From: an uncultured Spartobacteria bacterium
GTDB lineage: Bacteria > Verrucomicrobiota > Verrucomicrobiia > Chthoniobacterales > Chthoniobacteraceae
Assembly: GCA_903919125.1 (NCBI GenBank)
Contig: CAIXGS010000036.1
Location: 62,001-126,000, forward strand
Length of the DNA: 64,000 nucleotides
Reading direction: 5' to 3'
The notes under the pieces were generated by a model. It searched no databases. It saw nothing but the letters and a program-made list of their open reading frames with translations, and was not told the origin of the DNA. The number at the start of each line of letters is the position of its first letter. The stretch's first letter is position 1. The position numbers and the translations under genes were made by a program. Shown here in pieces: positions 25,639-34,328 of this stretch.

Positions 25639-28005
25639 ATGCCCCGTTTCCGTTTGCGCCGTATTTTACAGATTATCGTGTTACTCCTCGTCGGGGTGAC
25701 GCTTTGGGCGGCGTGGTACGGAGCCAAGCGCGGTTTGACGCGTAACTGGCGGGAGCGCGTTTTCGCCGAGTTCCGGGCGCAGGGGATCGAGATTACGTTT
25801 AAGAAGCTCACTGCGGACGCACTGCGCGGATTTGTGGCGAGAGAGGTCACGATTTTTGATGCAAACGACCACCAGCGCATTCTGGCGGAGGTGGACAAGC
25901 TGACGCTCAACATCGATTGGAGCCGCTTGTTGCGACGGCGTTCGTTTGTCAGCGCGCTGGAGTTGCGAAATGCGCGGCTTTCTCTGCCGTTGAATCGACG
26001 GGATCCTAAAAGCCGTCGACTTGAGGTGGAACATCTGCAGGCGCGGTTGCTGTTTCCGGAGAAACAAATCCGTCTCGTCCAGGCGGAGGCCAGCATGTTG
26101 GGCTTTCAGGTGAGCGCGGAAGGATGGCTCTCCAATCCCGCATCGACGAAGCAGCCTGAGTCTGGTGAGCAGCCCTCGTGGCTACCCGGAGTGGAGCGTG
26201 CATTGCAGGAACTTGAGGCGGTGCAATGGAGAGGTGCCGCGCCTCGTTTGAGGGTGCAATTTACTGGTGACATGAGCGCCCCGGAATCGGTCGCAGCAAG
26301 TTTAAAAATTGAGGCGGAGGATGCTACGCTTAAGGGAGTTGTGCTTGAGAGTCTGGCTTTAAGCGCGGCGTGGCGCTTGGGGGCGTTGGAGTTGGAGGAT
26401 CTGACTCTCGAGGATAAGGGAGGTCGCCTGCATGCGGTAGGACGTTTCACCCAAGAAGGCGGCTATGAGGCGCGTGTGGAATCTACCCTAGATCCTGCTC
26501 AGGTTGCGACAGCGCTAGGGCGGTCGTTGTCTCAAGAATGGGTACAATTCCAGCAGCGCCCCTCCGTGCAAGTGCAACTCACTGGGGCTACATTTGAGAA
26601 AAAAGATATGCGCGCAACGGGCACGCTGGAGATGGCGGCCTTTTTGCTCAAGAAAGAGCCTTTTGAGAGTTTCAAGGCATCGGGCTCTTGGGAGGCCGGG
26701 CGCTGGTCGTTGCGCGAATTGCGTTTGGCGCACAAATCCGGCGTGCTTACCGCTGATATCATGCAAGTCCCTGACGACTTCCGGGTGCGCCTTACCAGCA
26801 CTCTCCCAACGGCGTTGTTTGAATTGGCTCTTCCCGAACCCGCGCCGCAAGGGCCTTTGCGCTGGTTGCAAAACAAGGAACCGTTGCGTGTGGAGTTGGA
26901 GGCTCGTGGAAAAACGCCTGAACTGGCGGCCTGCGCGGCCTGGGGGAGGGTGGAGGTGGGCAAGTCGACTTTTCGCGGAGTCGCGCTGGAGCGGTTTACT
27001 TCGCCGTTCGCTTTCAGAGGCGGGGTCTGGTCGTTTGGTCCGTTTCAACTGAAGCGTACCGAGGGTTTAGGGGAGGGAAGCGTGACTTATGACGCGGTTC
27101 ACAATGATCTTTTTCTCCATGATTTGCGTCTGCGCTTAAATCCGGTGGACACCATGAAAATGATTGAGCCGGAGTGGTTGGAGGAGGTGGTGCCTTACAG
27201 GTTTAAGGGCGAACCTCCGTTGGTGACGGTGCGAGGAAAGGCCGCGCCGCAGACCCCAGATCGCACAAATCTGCTGGTGGACGTCACGAGCAAAACTGGA
27301 ATGGACTATGATTTCGCTGGTAAGACTCTCTCGTTCAACCAGATTTCGGCTAAGCTCGTCTTTATGCCACGTCGGGTTCAGATCAGTTCAATGGATGGCG
27401 AGCTTTTTGGAGGCCACCTTACCGGCAATGTAGAAATTGCGCTCAAACCGAACTCTTCGCCCCATAAGGCGTCGCTTTACATCACCAACATGGATTTCGC
27501 ACCGTTGAGCCGCTTGTACACGGGATACGACGAGTCCAAGGGAAAGCTGAACTGCTCGTTTTTATGGAAGGGGGATAGCGACAATGCGCGGCTTGTGGAT
27601 GGCTCGGGCGAACTCACAATCACCGATGGTAACGTATTTGCCATCCCCTTTCTCGGGCCGATTTCCGGCATCCTAAACTCGATTCTCCCGGGGCTTGGGA
27701 TGAGTAACGCGCACAAGGCGACCGCCACCTTTACGGTCAAAAATGGTATTTTCAACACCCAGGACCTGCATATCGACGGCGCCGGCTTTTCGCTCATCGG
27801 CCACGGCGATTTACGCTTCATGGATGATTCCATGCAATTCTACGCTCGGATTAATGCACGCGGTATTCCAGGATTTATGTTGTTCCCAGTCAGTAAATTG
27901 CTTGAATATGAATCGGATTCGAAACTCTCCAAGCCCGTTTGGAAAGCCCGTCTCCTGCCCAAGGGGGAGAAGGAAAAGCTGCCTGCTGAAACGCCCGTCC
28001 CTTAG
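25639..28005 (+). CDS. AsmA-like/DUF3971-type inner membrane protein
   Basis: About 788 residues from the ATG at 25639 (an in-frame TTG at 25609 adds ten residues before the membrane anchor). One N-terminal membrane segment (ILQIIVLLLVGVTLWAAWYG), then a long beta-rich periplasmic part with repeated strands (for example KLTLNIDWSRLLRRRSFVSA, RNARLSLPLNRRD). The C-terminal AsmA-type region contains DGSGELTITDGNVFAIPFLG and FTVKNGIFNTQDLHIDGAG. AsmA-like proteins are thought to bridge membranes and move phospholipids; the exact subfamily is unclear. Same operon as the preceding glycosyltransferase-like gene. Confidence 0.78.
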   Translation: MPRFRLRRILQIIVLLLVGVTLWAAWYGAKRGLTRNWRERVFAEFRAQGIEITFKKLTADALRGFVAREVTIFDANDHQRILAEVDKLTLNIDWSRLLRRRSFVSALELRNARLSLPLNRRDPKSRRLEVEHLQARLLFPEKQIRLVQAEASMLGFQVSAEGWLSNPASTKQPESGEQPSWLPGVERALQELEAVQWRGAAPRLRVQFTGDMSAPESVAASLKIEAEDATLKGVVLESLALSAAWRLGALELEDLTLEDKGGRLHAVGRFTQEGGYEARVESTLDPAQVATALGRSLSQEWVQFQQRPSVQVQLTGATFEKKDMRATGTLEMAAFLLKKEPFESFKASGSWEAGRWSLRELRLAHKSGVLTADIMQVPDDFRVRLTSTLPTALFELALPEPAPQGPLRWLQNKEPLRVELEARGKTPELAACAAWGRVEVGKSTFRGVALERFTSPFAFRGGVWSFGPFQLKRTEGLGEGSVTYDAVHNDLFLHDLRLRLNPVDTMKMIEPEWLEEVVPYRFKGEPPLVTVRGKAAPQTPDRTNLLVDVTSKTGMDYDFAGKTLSFNQISAKLVFMPRRVQISSMDGELFGGHLTGNVEIALKPNSSPHKASLYITNMDFAPLSRLYTGYDESKGKLNCSFLWKGDSDNARLVDGSGELTITDGNVFAIPFLGPISGILNSILPGLGMSNAHKATATFTVKNGIFNTQDLHIDGAGFSLIGHGDLRFMDDSMQFYARINARGIPGFMLFPVSKLLEYESDSKLSKPVWKARLLPKGEKEKLPAETPVP

Positions 28006-28092
28006 CGCGAGTCTCCAAACTGAAAGCCGACTTCTCTCCTTTTACCGTCATCGGTGTTCTTTTCTTACACTTCACCCACGCCCCTTAACCCT

Positions 28093-28980
28093 TTGAAAAA
28101 ATTATTCCTCCTTCTTTCTTTCCTCCTCTGTCCTTTGTTGCCGGCTACTTTGGCGGAGGGACCTGTTCTTTTGGATTTGGAATATGCGCGAGTTGGAGAG
28201 CAATCGCTGGCGCTCGATTTATTTCTACCTGATGCGAAACCCGCTGGCCTCGTTGTTTACGTCCATGGGGGTGGCTGGCGTTCGGGCTCCAAATTAGACT
28301 GCCCCATCCGTGGGCTTCGCAACAAAGGCTTTGCGGTCGCCAGTGTGGATTATCGTCTGAGCGGATTCGCCAAGTTTCCTGCGGCTGTTCACGACATAAA
28401 GGCGGCGATTCGTTTTTTGCGTAATTCTTCTGAAAAATACGGCTATCCAAGTGATAAAATCGCCATCGCAGGTTCCTCGGCAGGAGGACATTTAGCGGCT
28501 TTAGTCGGACTTTCAGAGGGTAGCCCTTCCTTGGAGGGAGACATCGGGGAGAACGCTGGCGTTTCCAGCCGCGTGTGCGGGATCATCAGCTTTTTTGGCG
28601 CATCCAACTTGAACACCATTCTCGCGCAATCTACGGAATTCGGTCTTCAAATGCGGGTTCCGGCTTTGAGCCTTTTTTTGGGCGGGTCACCGCAGGAAAA
28701 GCCGGAATTGGCCGCGCTGGCGAGTCCGGTCACACACGTGAATGCTGGAGATCCTCCGGTGCTTTTATTGCATGGCGATGCTGATCCTCAAATGCCTCCC
28801 CAACAGTCCGAGGAGCTTGTAGAGGTTTGTAAAAAGGCTGGGGTGCCAGTCGCGCTTCACGTGCTTCCTGGTAGTAAACATGGAGGTTCGGAATTCTACG
28901 ACGCCACGCGAATGGAATTGGTGTTAGCGTTTTTGAAACAGACGATGGACTCACCCCGTTTGGGTGCGGGCGCGCCGTAA
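28093..28980 (+). CDS. Exported alpha/beta hydrolase (feruloyl esterase-like)
   Basis: I place the start at TTG 28093, which opens a clean signal peptide (MKKLFLLLSFLLCPLL, cut near ATLAE); a GTG at 28054 would add 13 odd residues. About 295 residues. The catalytic elements are canonical: oxyanion HGGGWRSGSK, nucleophile elbow AGSSAGGHLAA, acid in LLHGDADPQMPP and His in PGSKHGG. This is the BD-FAE-like esterase group often seen in polysaccharide-degrading bacteria; the substrate is unknown. Plus strand, 87 bases after the AsmA-like gene. Confidence 0.82.
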   Translation: MKKLFLLLSFLLCPLLPATLAEGPVLLDLEYARVGEQSLALDLFLPDAKPAGLVVYVHGGGWRSGSKLDCPIRGLRNKGFAVASVDYRLSGFAKFPAAVHDIKAAIRFLRNSSEKYGYPSDKIAIAGSSAGGHLAALVGLSEGSPSLEGDIGENAGVSSRVCGIISFFGASNLNTILAQSTEFGLQMRVPALSLFLGGSPQEKPELAALASPVTHVNAGDPPVLLLHGDADPQMPPQQSEELVEVCKKAGVPVALHVLPGSKHGGSEFYDATRMELVLAFLKQTMDSPRLGAGAP

Positions 28981-29079
28981 GCTGGAGGCCGGCGCTTGGA
29001 CAAAACAACGCATTGAACGTAAGTGAGTGAAATTGCGGTGATTCGTGGCAGGCTGATTGCCGCGGCTTTGATCTCTCGT

Positions 29080-29652
29080 CTAATGTAATAGCGGCAGATC
29101 GTTCGGTTTGCGGATGAGTTCAGCGTCGAGATTCAGGAAAAAATCAAGGCGGTTACGGGTTTCTTCCTCGTCAATGCCGCGAGCCATAATGAGGTAGGTC
29201 GCGTAATGGTTGCCCTCGCTTTCCACAAGGCCCGCGTAAAAATCCGCGAGCGCCGGATCCAAGTCCCGAACGCCTTGGGCGAGAATCTGAAACTTTTCGC
29301 AACTTCGTCCCTCGATGAGGGAAGACACGACGAGATGATCGATGACCTGCTCGCGTCGGCCTTTGCGGACATGGGACATCATTCCGCTGATCCACGGACT
29401 GCGGATGGGCTGGCCAAAAGCGATGTTTCGTTCCTTGAGCAGCGCAAGTACTTGTCCGAAGTGTTGAAGTTCCTCCATCGCAATTTCATTGAGCTCGCTC
29501 AGGTGGCCGAAAAGCTCTTTGTACTTTTCCAAATTCAGGGCGTTGGTCGCCGCCTTGCGCTCCAAATGGGCGTGGTCCACCAGCACTTCACCCAGATGAG
29601 CACGCACTTTGGGGAGCCAGGAATTGGGTAGCGGTTCGCGCCAGAGAAGCAT
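29080..29652 (-). CDS. miaE: MiaE-like tRNA hydroxylase (ferritin-like diiron protein)
   Basis: Resembles tRNA-(ms2io6A)-hydroxylase, which hydroxylates the isopentenyl group at A37 using a diiron centre and O2. About 190 residues from ATG 29652; an upstream TTG-type start at 29745 would add a basic leader. Diiron-type motifs: VLVDHAHLERKAATNALNL, AMEELQHFGQVLALLKERN, VVSSLIEGRSCEKFQILAQG and GLVESEGNHYATYL (E-x-x-H pairs). miaA, which makes the substrate modification, is 8 kb away on plus. No miaB is in the window. Confidence 0.82.
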   Translation of the reverse strand: MLLWREPLPNSWLPKVRAHLGEVLVDHAHLERKAATNALNLEKYKELFGHLSELNEIAMEELQHFGQVLALLKERNIAFGQPIRSPWISGMMSHVRKGRREQVIDHLVVSSLIEGRSCEKFQILAQGVRDLDPALADFYAGLVESEGNHYATYLIMARGIDEEETRNRLDFFLNLDAELIRKPNDLPLLH

Positions 29653-29799
29653 GTGTAGAGTTTTACAAAGGAGAAGACTGCTGCCAATGAGATTGCGACC
29701 GAGCGGCGCGTGGCAAGGTCGTAGTTTGCTTTTCAGGCGCAACAAGGCGCGCTGACTCGGGCCGTTCTCGGGATGCCTATCGCAATGTGCAGAGGGATT

Positions 29800-31821
29800 C
29801 TATAAGCGCTCCAACATGGCGCGTATCGCGGCAAAACGGTCCTTCGCTGACTCCGCAGAAACAGGGGTATTCTGCATTTGTATGAGCGACTTTTGTTCGA
29901 CGAATTCCGCCGGTAATTCCTTGGCAAAGGAGCTTAAATTGCAGGGGGTGACACTGCCAAACTTGATTCGCTGCTGGCACCAAGTGATGCACATCGAGAC
30001 GCGGGCCCGAGTGATTCCGACATAAAGTAGTCGGCGTTCTTCGTCCACCGTTCCTTCCATTTTCGAGCGGTCGTGTGGAAGAACACCTTCCTCCAAGCCA
30101 GCGAGATAAACGTGCGAAAACTCCAGCCCCTTTGCCGCGTGCAACGTAATCAGCCATACGCCGCTGCCTTTACCCTCATCGTCTTCTTCCTCCCTTTCCT
30201 GGCGCAGCATCATTTCGTCGAGAAACCCTCTCAATCCTTCGCTGGAGCTTGCTCCGTATTCCTCGAAGGACTTGAGCATTTCGCGAACGTTGCCCTCACG
30301 GGAAAGCGCCTCTTCAGGCGTTTTGCAGGAGCGCTTTAAGTCGTCCAGATAGCCAACCTCCTCGACTAATTCGCGTAGAATGGCGGGTTGATCGCTCAAG
30401 GGCTGGCTGAGCCGCGTTTCGTAACCGTCTACGAGCGTGGCAAATGTCTGGACTGCAGTGCGGGCTCGGTTGGGTAGCGCCGCTTGAAATTCGGGGTCGT
30501 GCAGCGCCGCCCACACGCTGCATCGCTTGTGTGTGCTGTGCTCGAGAGCCTGCGCCACGAGTGTCGGACTGAGCCCGCGCGCTGGAGTGTTGATGATGCG
30601 CAACAGCGAAACGTCGTCGTCGGTGTTAAGCACGCAACTGGCGTAGGCGAGCAGATCCTTGATCTCGCGTCTATCGAAGAAGCTCTTCCCGCCCACGACT
30701 TTGTAAGGAATTTTTAGCTGACGTAATTGTTGTTCAACGAGACGGGACTGGGAGTTCATCCGAAACAAGACGGCGAAGTCTTCCCACTTGAGTGCCTCGG
30801 TGGTCTGTCGCCTCTGAATGTCCTCGCCGATGAATTGTGCTTCCTGCCGATCATCGGGTATCGCAATGAGTCGAACTTTTTCCCCTCCTTCCTGAGCGCT
30901 CCAGAGGTTTTTGGCGCGGCGTCTGGGATTGTTGCGAATGAGAACGTTGGCGGTCTGCAAAATGGCGTTGGTGGAGCGGTAATTTTGCTCCAGCTTCACG
31001 ACTGTGGGGTTAGGGAAATGCGTTTCAAATTCCAGAATGTTACTAACTTCGGCTCCACGCCAACCATAGATAGACTGATCGTCATCGCCCACCACTGCGA
31101 CGTTTTGGCGGGTGTCCGCCAGCAGCGTGATGAGGCGCAATTGGAGGCGGTTGGTGTCTTGGAATTCATCCACCATGAGGTAGTGGAAGCGCTCCTGCCA
31201 TTGCAGCCGGACTGATTCGTGTTCTTCGAGAAGCTGCACGGTGAGCAGAAGTAGGTCGTCGAAGTCAACGGCGTTGAGCGTTTTGAGTTCGGCTTGGTAA
31301 CGGGCGAAAACTGCGCCGACGAGGCTTTTTTCGTCGCCAGGCGCCGGTTCGCGCCAGCCGTTATTTTTGGCTTTGGAAATGAGGTTCTTCGCCAGATTCG
31401 GCTCCAACTTTTCATCTTTGGCAGCCGTGCGGGTGATGATTTTTTTGATGAGCCCGATCTGGTCGCCTTCGTCGTAAATGGAAAAGTTGTTCTTGTAGCC
31501 CAACTTTTCGATGCCCGAGCGCAGGATTCGTACGCACAGAGCGTGGAAGGTGCTCATCAGCACTTTGGAGGCCTTGGATTTTTCCACCATCCCAGCCAGA
31601 CGCTCCCGCATTTCGTTGGCGGCTTTGTTCGTGAACGTCACTGCCAGTATGTTTGCCGGCGCGACACCCTCGGCCAGCAGGTAGGCAACTCGACAAGTGA
31701 TCACGCGCGTTTTTCCAGTGCCAGCGCCGGCCAAAATGAGCAAAGGACCGTCCTTGGTTAAGACGGCTTTTTGTTGTTCTGGGTTTAGATCGAAGAGACG
31801 GAAGCCAAGCATCAGAGCCAT
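29800..31821 (-). CDS. UvrD/PcrA-family superfamily 1 DNA helicase
   Basis: ATP-driven 3'-to-5' helicase for DNA repair. About 673 residues from ATG 31821 (a TTG at 31845 and an ATG at 31812 are alternatives). All motifs are present in order: Walker A LAGAGTGKTRVI, the DEFQDTN Walker B, VVGDDDQSIYGWRGA, LEQNYRSTNAIL, ITLHAAKGLEFSHVYLAG and RRLLYVGITRAR. Length is slightly short for UvrD (about 720), with no extended C-terminal tail, so Rep/PcrA-type naming stays open. Divergent from the namZ gene. Confidence 0.93.
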   Translation of the reverse strand: MALMLGFRLFDLNPEQQKAVLTKDGPLLILAGAGTGKTRVITCRVAYLLAEGVAPANILAVTFTNKAANEMRERLAGMVEKSKASKVLMSTFHALCVRILRSGIEKLGYKNNFSIYDEGDQIGLIKKIITRTAAKDEKLEPNLAKNLISKAKNNGWREPAPGDEKSLVGAVFARYQAELKTLNAVDFDDLLLLTVQLLEEHESVRLQWQERFHYLMVDEFQDTNRLQLRLITLLADTRQNVAVVGDDDQSIYGWRGAEVSNILEFETHFPNPTVVKLEQNYRSTNAILQTANVLIRNNPRRRAKNLWSAQEGGEKVRLIAIPDDRQEAQFIGEDIQRRQTTEALKWEDFAVLFRMNSQSRLVEQQLRQLKIPYKVVGGKSFFDRREIKDLLAYASCVLNTDDDVSLLRIINTPARGLSPTLVAQALEHSTHKRCSVWAALHDPEFQAALPNRARTAVQTFATLVDGYETRLSQPLSDQPAILRELVEEVGYLDDLKRSCKTPEEALSREGNVREMLKSFEEYGASSSEGLRGFLDEMMLRQEREEEDDEGKGSGVWLITLHAAKGLEFSHVYLAGLEEGVLPHDRSKMEGTVDEERRLLYVGITRARVSMCITWCQQRIKFGSVTPCNLSSFAKELPAEFVEQKSLIQMQNTPVSAESAKDRFAAIRAMLERL

Positions 31822-32035
31822 AGCAAACCCCCTGCGCGTCTCCAATTCAACCCCGAGGGCGGCATTTGCGGTGTTAAGTAGTCAAAAGCTGGTTTACTTT
31901 CGAGTCATTGCACCGCGTGTCGTCCCTGGCGGGTCCGTTTTCGGAAGGATGCCGTTTTTGAAAAAACGCAGGGTCAATTTGATCCGATCACTTTTTCGTG
32001 CGACTGTCGGAGTCTTAATTAAAAATTCGTCAGTT

Positions 32036-33226
32036 ATGCGCCACTTCTTTCTCAGTCTCCTGTGCCTCACCTATTTCGTGCTTCCGGCAGCGGCCGTGGA
32101 GCTCGGAATAGACAATCTGGAGTCCCGACAATTCGAACAGCTCAAGGGCAAGCGTGTCGGGCTGATCACCAATCAAACTGGGGTGAACGCTGCGGGGCGG
32201 CGTACGCGCGAGATCCTTGCGAAGGCGCCTGGAGTCAAGTTGGTGTCTCTTTTCACGCCAGAGCATGGGCTTGATGGCAAAGAATTAGCGGGAAAATACG
32301 TCGCGAATCGTAAGGATTCACTCACCGGGCTCGTCGCCCATTCCTTGTATGGTCCGACGCGTAAGCCCACGCCCGAGATGCTGCGGGGCCTGGATGTGCT
32401 GGTCTACGACATGCAGGACATCGGGGTGCGCTCGTACACTTACATTTCCACCATGGCGAAGTGTATGGAGGCCGCTGGGGAGTCGGGGTTGGAGTTCATG
32501 GTGCTCGATCGGCCTAACCCGCTTGGAGGGCTACGCATCGAAGGGCCGCCTGTGGAGCCTCAGTGGATCTCGTTTGTGGGACAACTGCCCGTTCCGTATG
32601 TGCACGGGATGACCTGCGGCGAGCTGGCCCGAATGCTCAATGACCGGCAATGGATGGCGTCTCGCTGTCGTCTGACTGTGGTTAAAATGCGGGGGTGGGA
32701 GCGTCAGATGATTTGGCAGGATACAGGGTTGCGCTGGGTGCAAACCTCGCCCAACATCCCACGCGCTGACTCGCCCGCTTACTACGTGGCCACTGGGATT
32801 GTGGGTTCATTGGCCGGGTTGGAGACTGGCGTTGGTGGGTCGACGCCGTTTGAGATTTGCGCCGGAAAAGGCGTGGATCCGGAGGCGTTCGCCCGTTACG
32901 TGAGGAGCCTCGGAGTGGACGGTGTTCAGGCGACCCCGTGCTCCGTTGGGGGCTTCGGCGGGTGCCGTCTGACGTTAAACCCCCGTGGAAAAGGGGATTT
33001 TACCTTTCTGGGACTGGCTCTTCTCTCTGAGATCAACCGTCTCTCCAAGCCGGATTTGTTCGCTAAGTCCTCGTCCGAAAAGCTCGATATCTTTTTCAAA
33101 GTCTACGGAAGTAGCAGCATCCGGGACCAACTCCGCAAGGGAACCCCAGTCCAACGCCTAGCGCAGGAATGGAAGGCCGGGGTGGAGAAGTTTCGCTCGG
33201 AGCGGGCCGGGTATTTGTTTTACTGA
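32036..33226 (+). CDS. namZ: Exported DUF1343 protein, NamZ-type exo-N-acetylmuramidase
   Basis: DUF1343 proteins include NamZ, which removes N-acetylmuramic acid from the non-reducing end of peptidoglycan fragments. 396 residues from ATG 32036 with signal peptide MRHFFLSLLCLTYFVLPAAA; the longer frame reaching back to 31697 runs antisense to the helicase and is rejected. Family motifs: GKRVGLITNQTGVNAAGRR, TPEHGLDG, DVLVYDMQDIGVRSYTYIS, FMVLDRPNPLGG, TSPNIPRADSPAYY, GVGGSTPFEICAG. It precedes nadD by 47 bases. Confidence 0.88.
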   Translation: MRHFFLSLLCLTYFVLPAAAVELGIDNLESRQFEQLKGKRVGLITNQTGVNAAGRRTREILAKAPGVKLVSLFTPEHGLDGKELAGKYVANRKDSLTGLVAHSLYGPTRKPTPEMLRGLDVLVYDMQDIGVRSYTYISTMAKCMEAAGESGLEFMVLDRPNPLGGLRIEGPPVEPQWISFVGQLPVPYVHGMTCGELARMLNDRQWMASRCRLTVVKMRGWERQMIWQDTGLRWVQTSPNIPRADSPAYYVATGIVGSLAGLETGVGGSTPFEICAGKGVDPEAFARYVRSLGVDGVQATPCSVGGFGGCRLTLNPRGKGDFTFLGLALLSEINRLSKPDLFAKSSSEKLDIFFKVYGSSSIRDQLRKGTPVQRLAQEWKAGVEKFRSERAGYLFY

Positions 33227-33273
33227 CGGCCTCGGAATGAGAATGTTCTGTCGCGGAGTTTTCACCCCTTTTC

Positions 33274-33852
33274 ATGCGTATCGCTTTATTTGGTGGCAGT
33301 TTTGATCCAGTGCACAACGGCCACCTGCTTTTGGCTCAGGACGCCGTGGAGCAGTTGCAGCTGGATCGTTTGGTGTTTGTGCCTGCGGGGGTGAATCCCC
33401 ACAAGTTGCAGGCGGCTCCAAGGGCTTCTGGCGAAGCGCGTTTGGAACTGCTGCGTGCCGCCATTTCAGGGGTTTCGACATTTGCAGTCGACTCCTTGGA
33501 ATTGGAGAGAGAAGGCCCCAGCTTCACGGCCGACACGGTGGAGGCGTTTCAGGCACGCTGCCCCGGGGCGAAGATTTTTCTACTTTTGGGGGAGGATAAC
33601 CTTGTGAATTTGCACACTTGGCACCGCGTGGAGTGGTTAAGGGCGTCTGTGGAGTTTGTTTGCTTTGGGAGGCATACTGCTAGACCAGAGAATGTTGTGT
33701 CGGAAAAGTGCCTCCGCTTGGAGCGTCGCGTCGACATCTCCTCAACGGAAGTCCGACTACGCATTGCGGCTGGGCAATCTATCCGCTATCTTGTGCCTGA
33801 AGCAGTTCGAACTTTGATCCATCAACATGTCCTCTACCAGTCCCACTCTTAG
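33274..33852 (+). CDS. nadD: Nicotinate-nucleotide adenylyltransferase
   Basis: Adenylates NaMN to deamido-NAD in NAD synthesis. 192 residues, normal length. ALFGGSFDPVHNGHL at residues 3-17 has the (H/T)xGH nucleotidyltransferase motif; the C-terminal SSTEVRLRIAAGQSIRYLVP carries the second signature. The last 26 bases overlap the start of rsfS in another frame, a very common bacterial pairing. Confidence 0.95.
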   Translation: MRIALFGGSFDPVHNGHLLLAQDAVEQLQLDRLVFVPAGVNPHKLQAAPRASGEARLELLRAAISGVSTFAVDSLELEREGPSFTADTVEAFQARCPGAKIFLLLGEDNLVNLHTWHRVEWLRASVEFVCFGRHTARPENVVSEKCLRLERRVDISSTEVRLRIAAGQSIRYLVPEAVRTLIHQHVLYQSHS

Positions 33853-34264
33853 TCCAGATCCAAGTTTGGCTCCGATCCTCGCAAGCAAAAGTCTGACCAG
33901 CGAAGCGGTTGCTCTCCTGATCGCGCAGGCCGCTCAAAACAAAAAAGCGGAAGATCTCGTGATCATGGATCTACGGGGGATTTCAAACTTCACTGATTTT
34001 TACGTCATTTGTTCCGGAAATTCGGAGCCTCAGTTAAAAGCGATTGCCGAGGAGATCCAAACTGTGCTGCGTCTCGAGCATGGGGTGCGGGCCAGACGCG
34101 TAGACGGCTTTCCGTTCAGTCAGTGGGTGGTTGTTGATTTTGACGATGTTATAGTGCATCTTTTCCACGAATCCAAGCGTGCCCAGTACGCTTTAGAAGA
34201 TCTTTGGGGCGATGCTCCTCGGCTTGCCGTTCCATCCCCTGCGCCCCCTTTGCAGCCCACTTAA
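33827..34264 (+). CDS. rsfS: Ribosomal silencing factor RsfS
   Basis: Binds L14 and blocks subunit joining under starvation. 145 residues: N-terminal extension of about 30 residues, core DLVIMDLRGISNFTDFYVIC, SGNSEPQLKAIAEEI and the highly conserved WVVVDFDDVIVHLFHESKR with the following YALEDLWG. The start overlaps the end of nadD by 26 bases, which supports coupled translation. A Pro-rich short tail follows the core. Confidence 0.94.
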   Translation: MSSTSPTLSPDPSLAPILASKSLTSEAVALLIAQAAQNKKAEDLVIMDLRGISNFTDFYVICSGNSEPQLKAIAEEIQTVLRLEHGVRARRVDGFPFSQWVVVDFDDVIVHLFHESKRAQYALEDLWGDAPRLAVPSPAPPLQPT

Positions 34265-34328
34265 ATCGTCATGACCACAGGGTCCCTCTGTCGCCTGTCC
34301 TGCCTTAAAAGAGCCTCATAAAGGTTCA

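Noticed and set aside
31697-32035. Upstream extension of the DUF1343 frame
   Set aside because: It runs antisense to the helicase gene and lacks a signal peptide; the ATG at 32036 gives a normal one.
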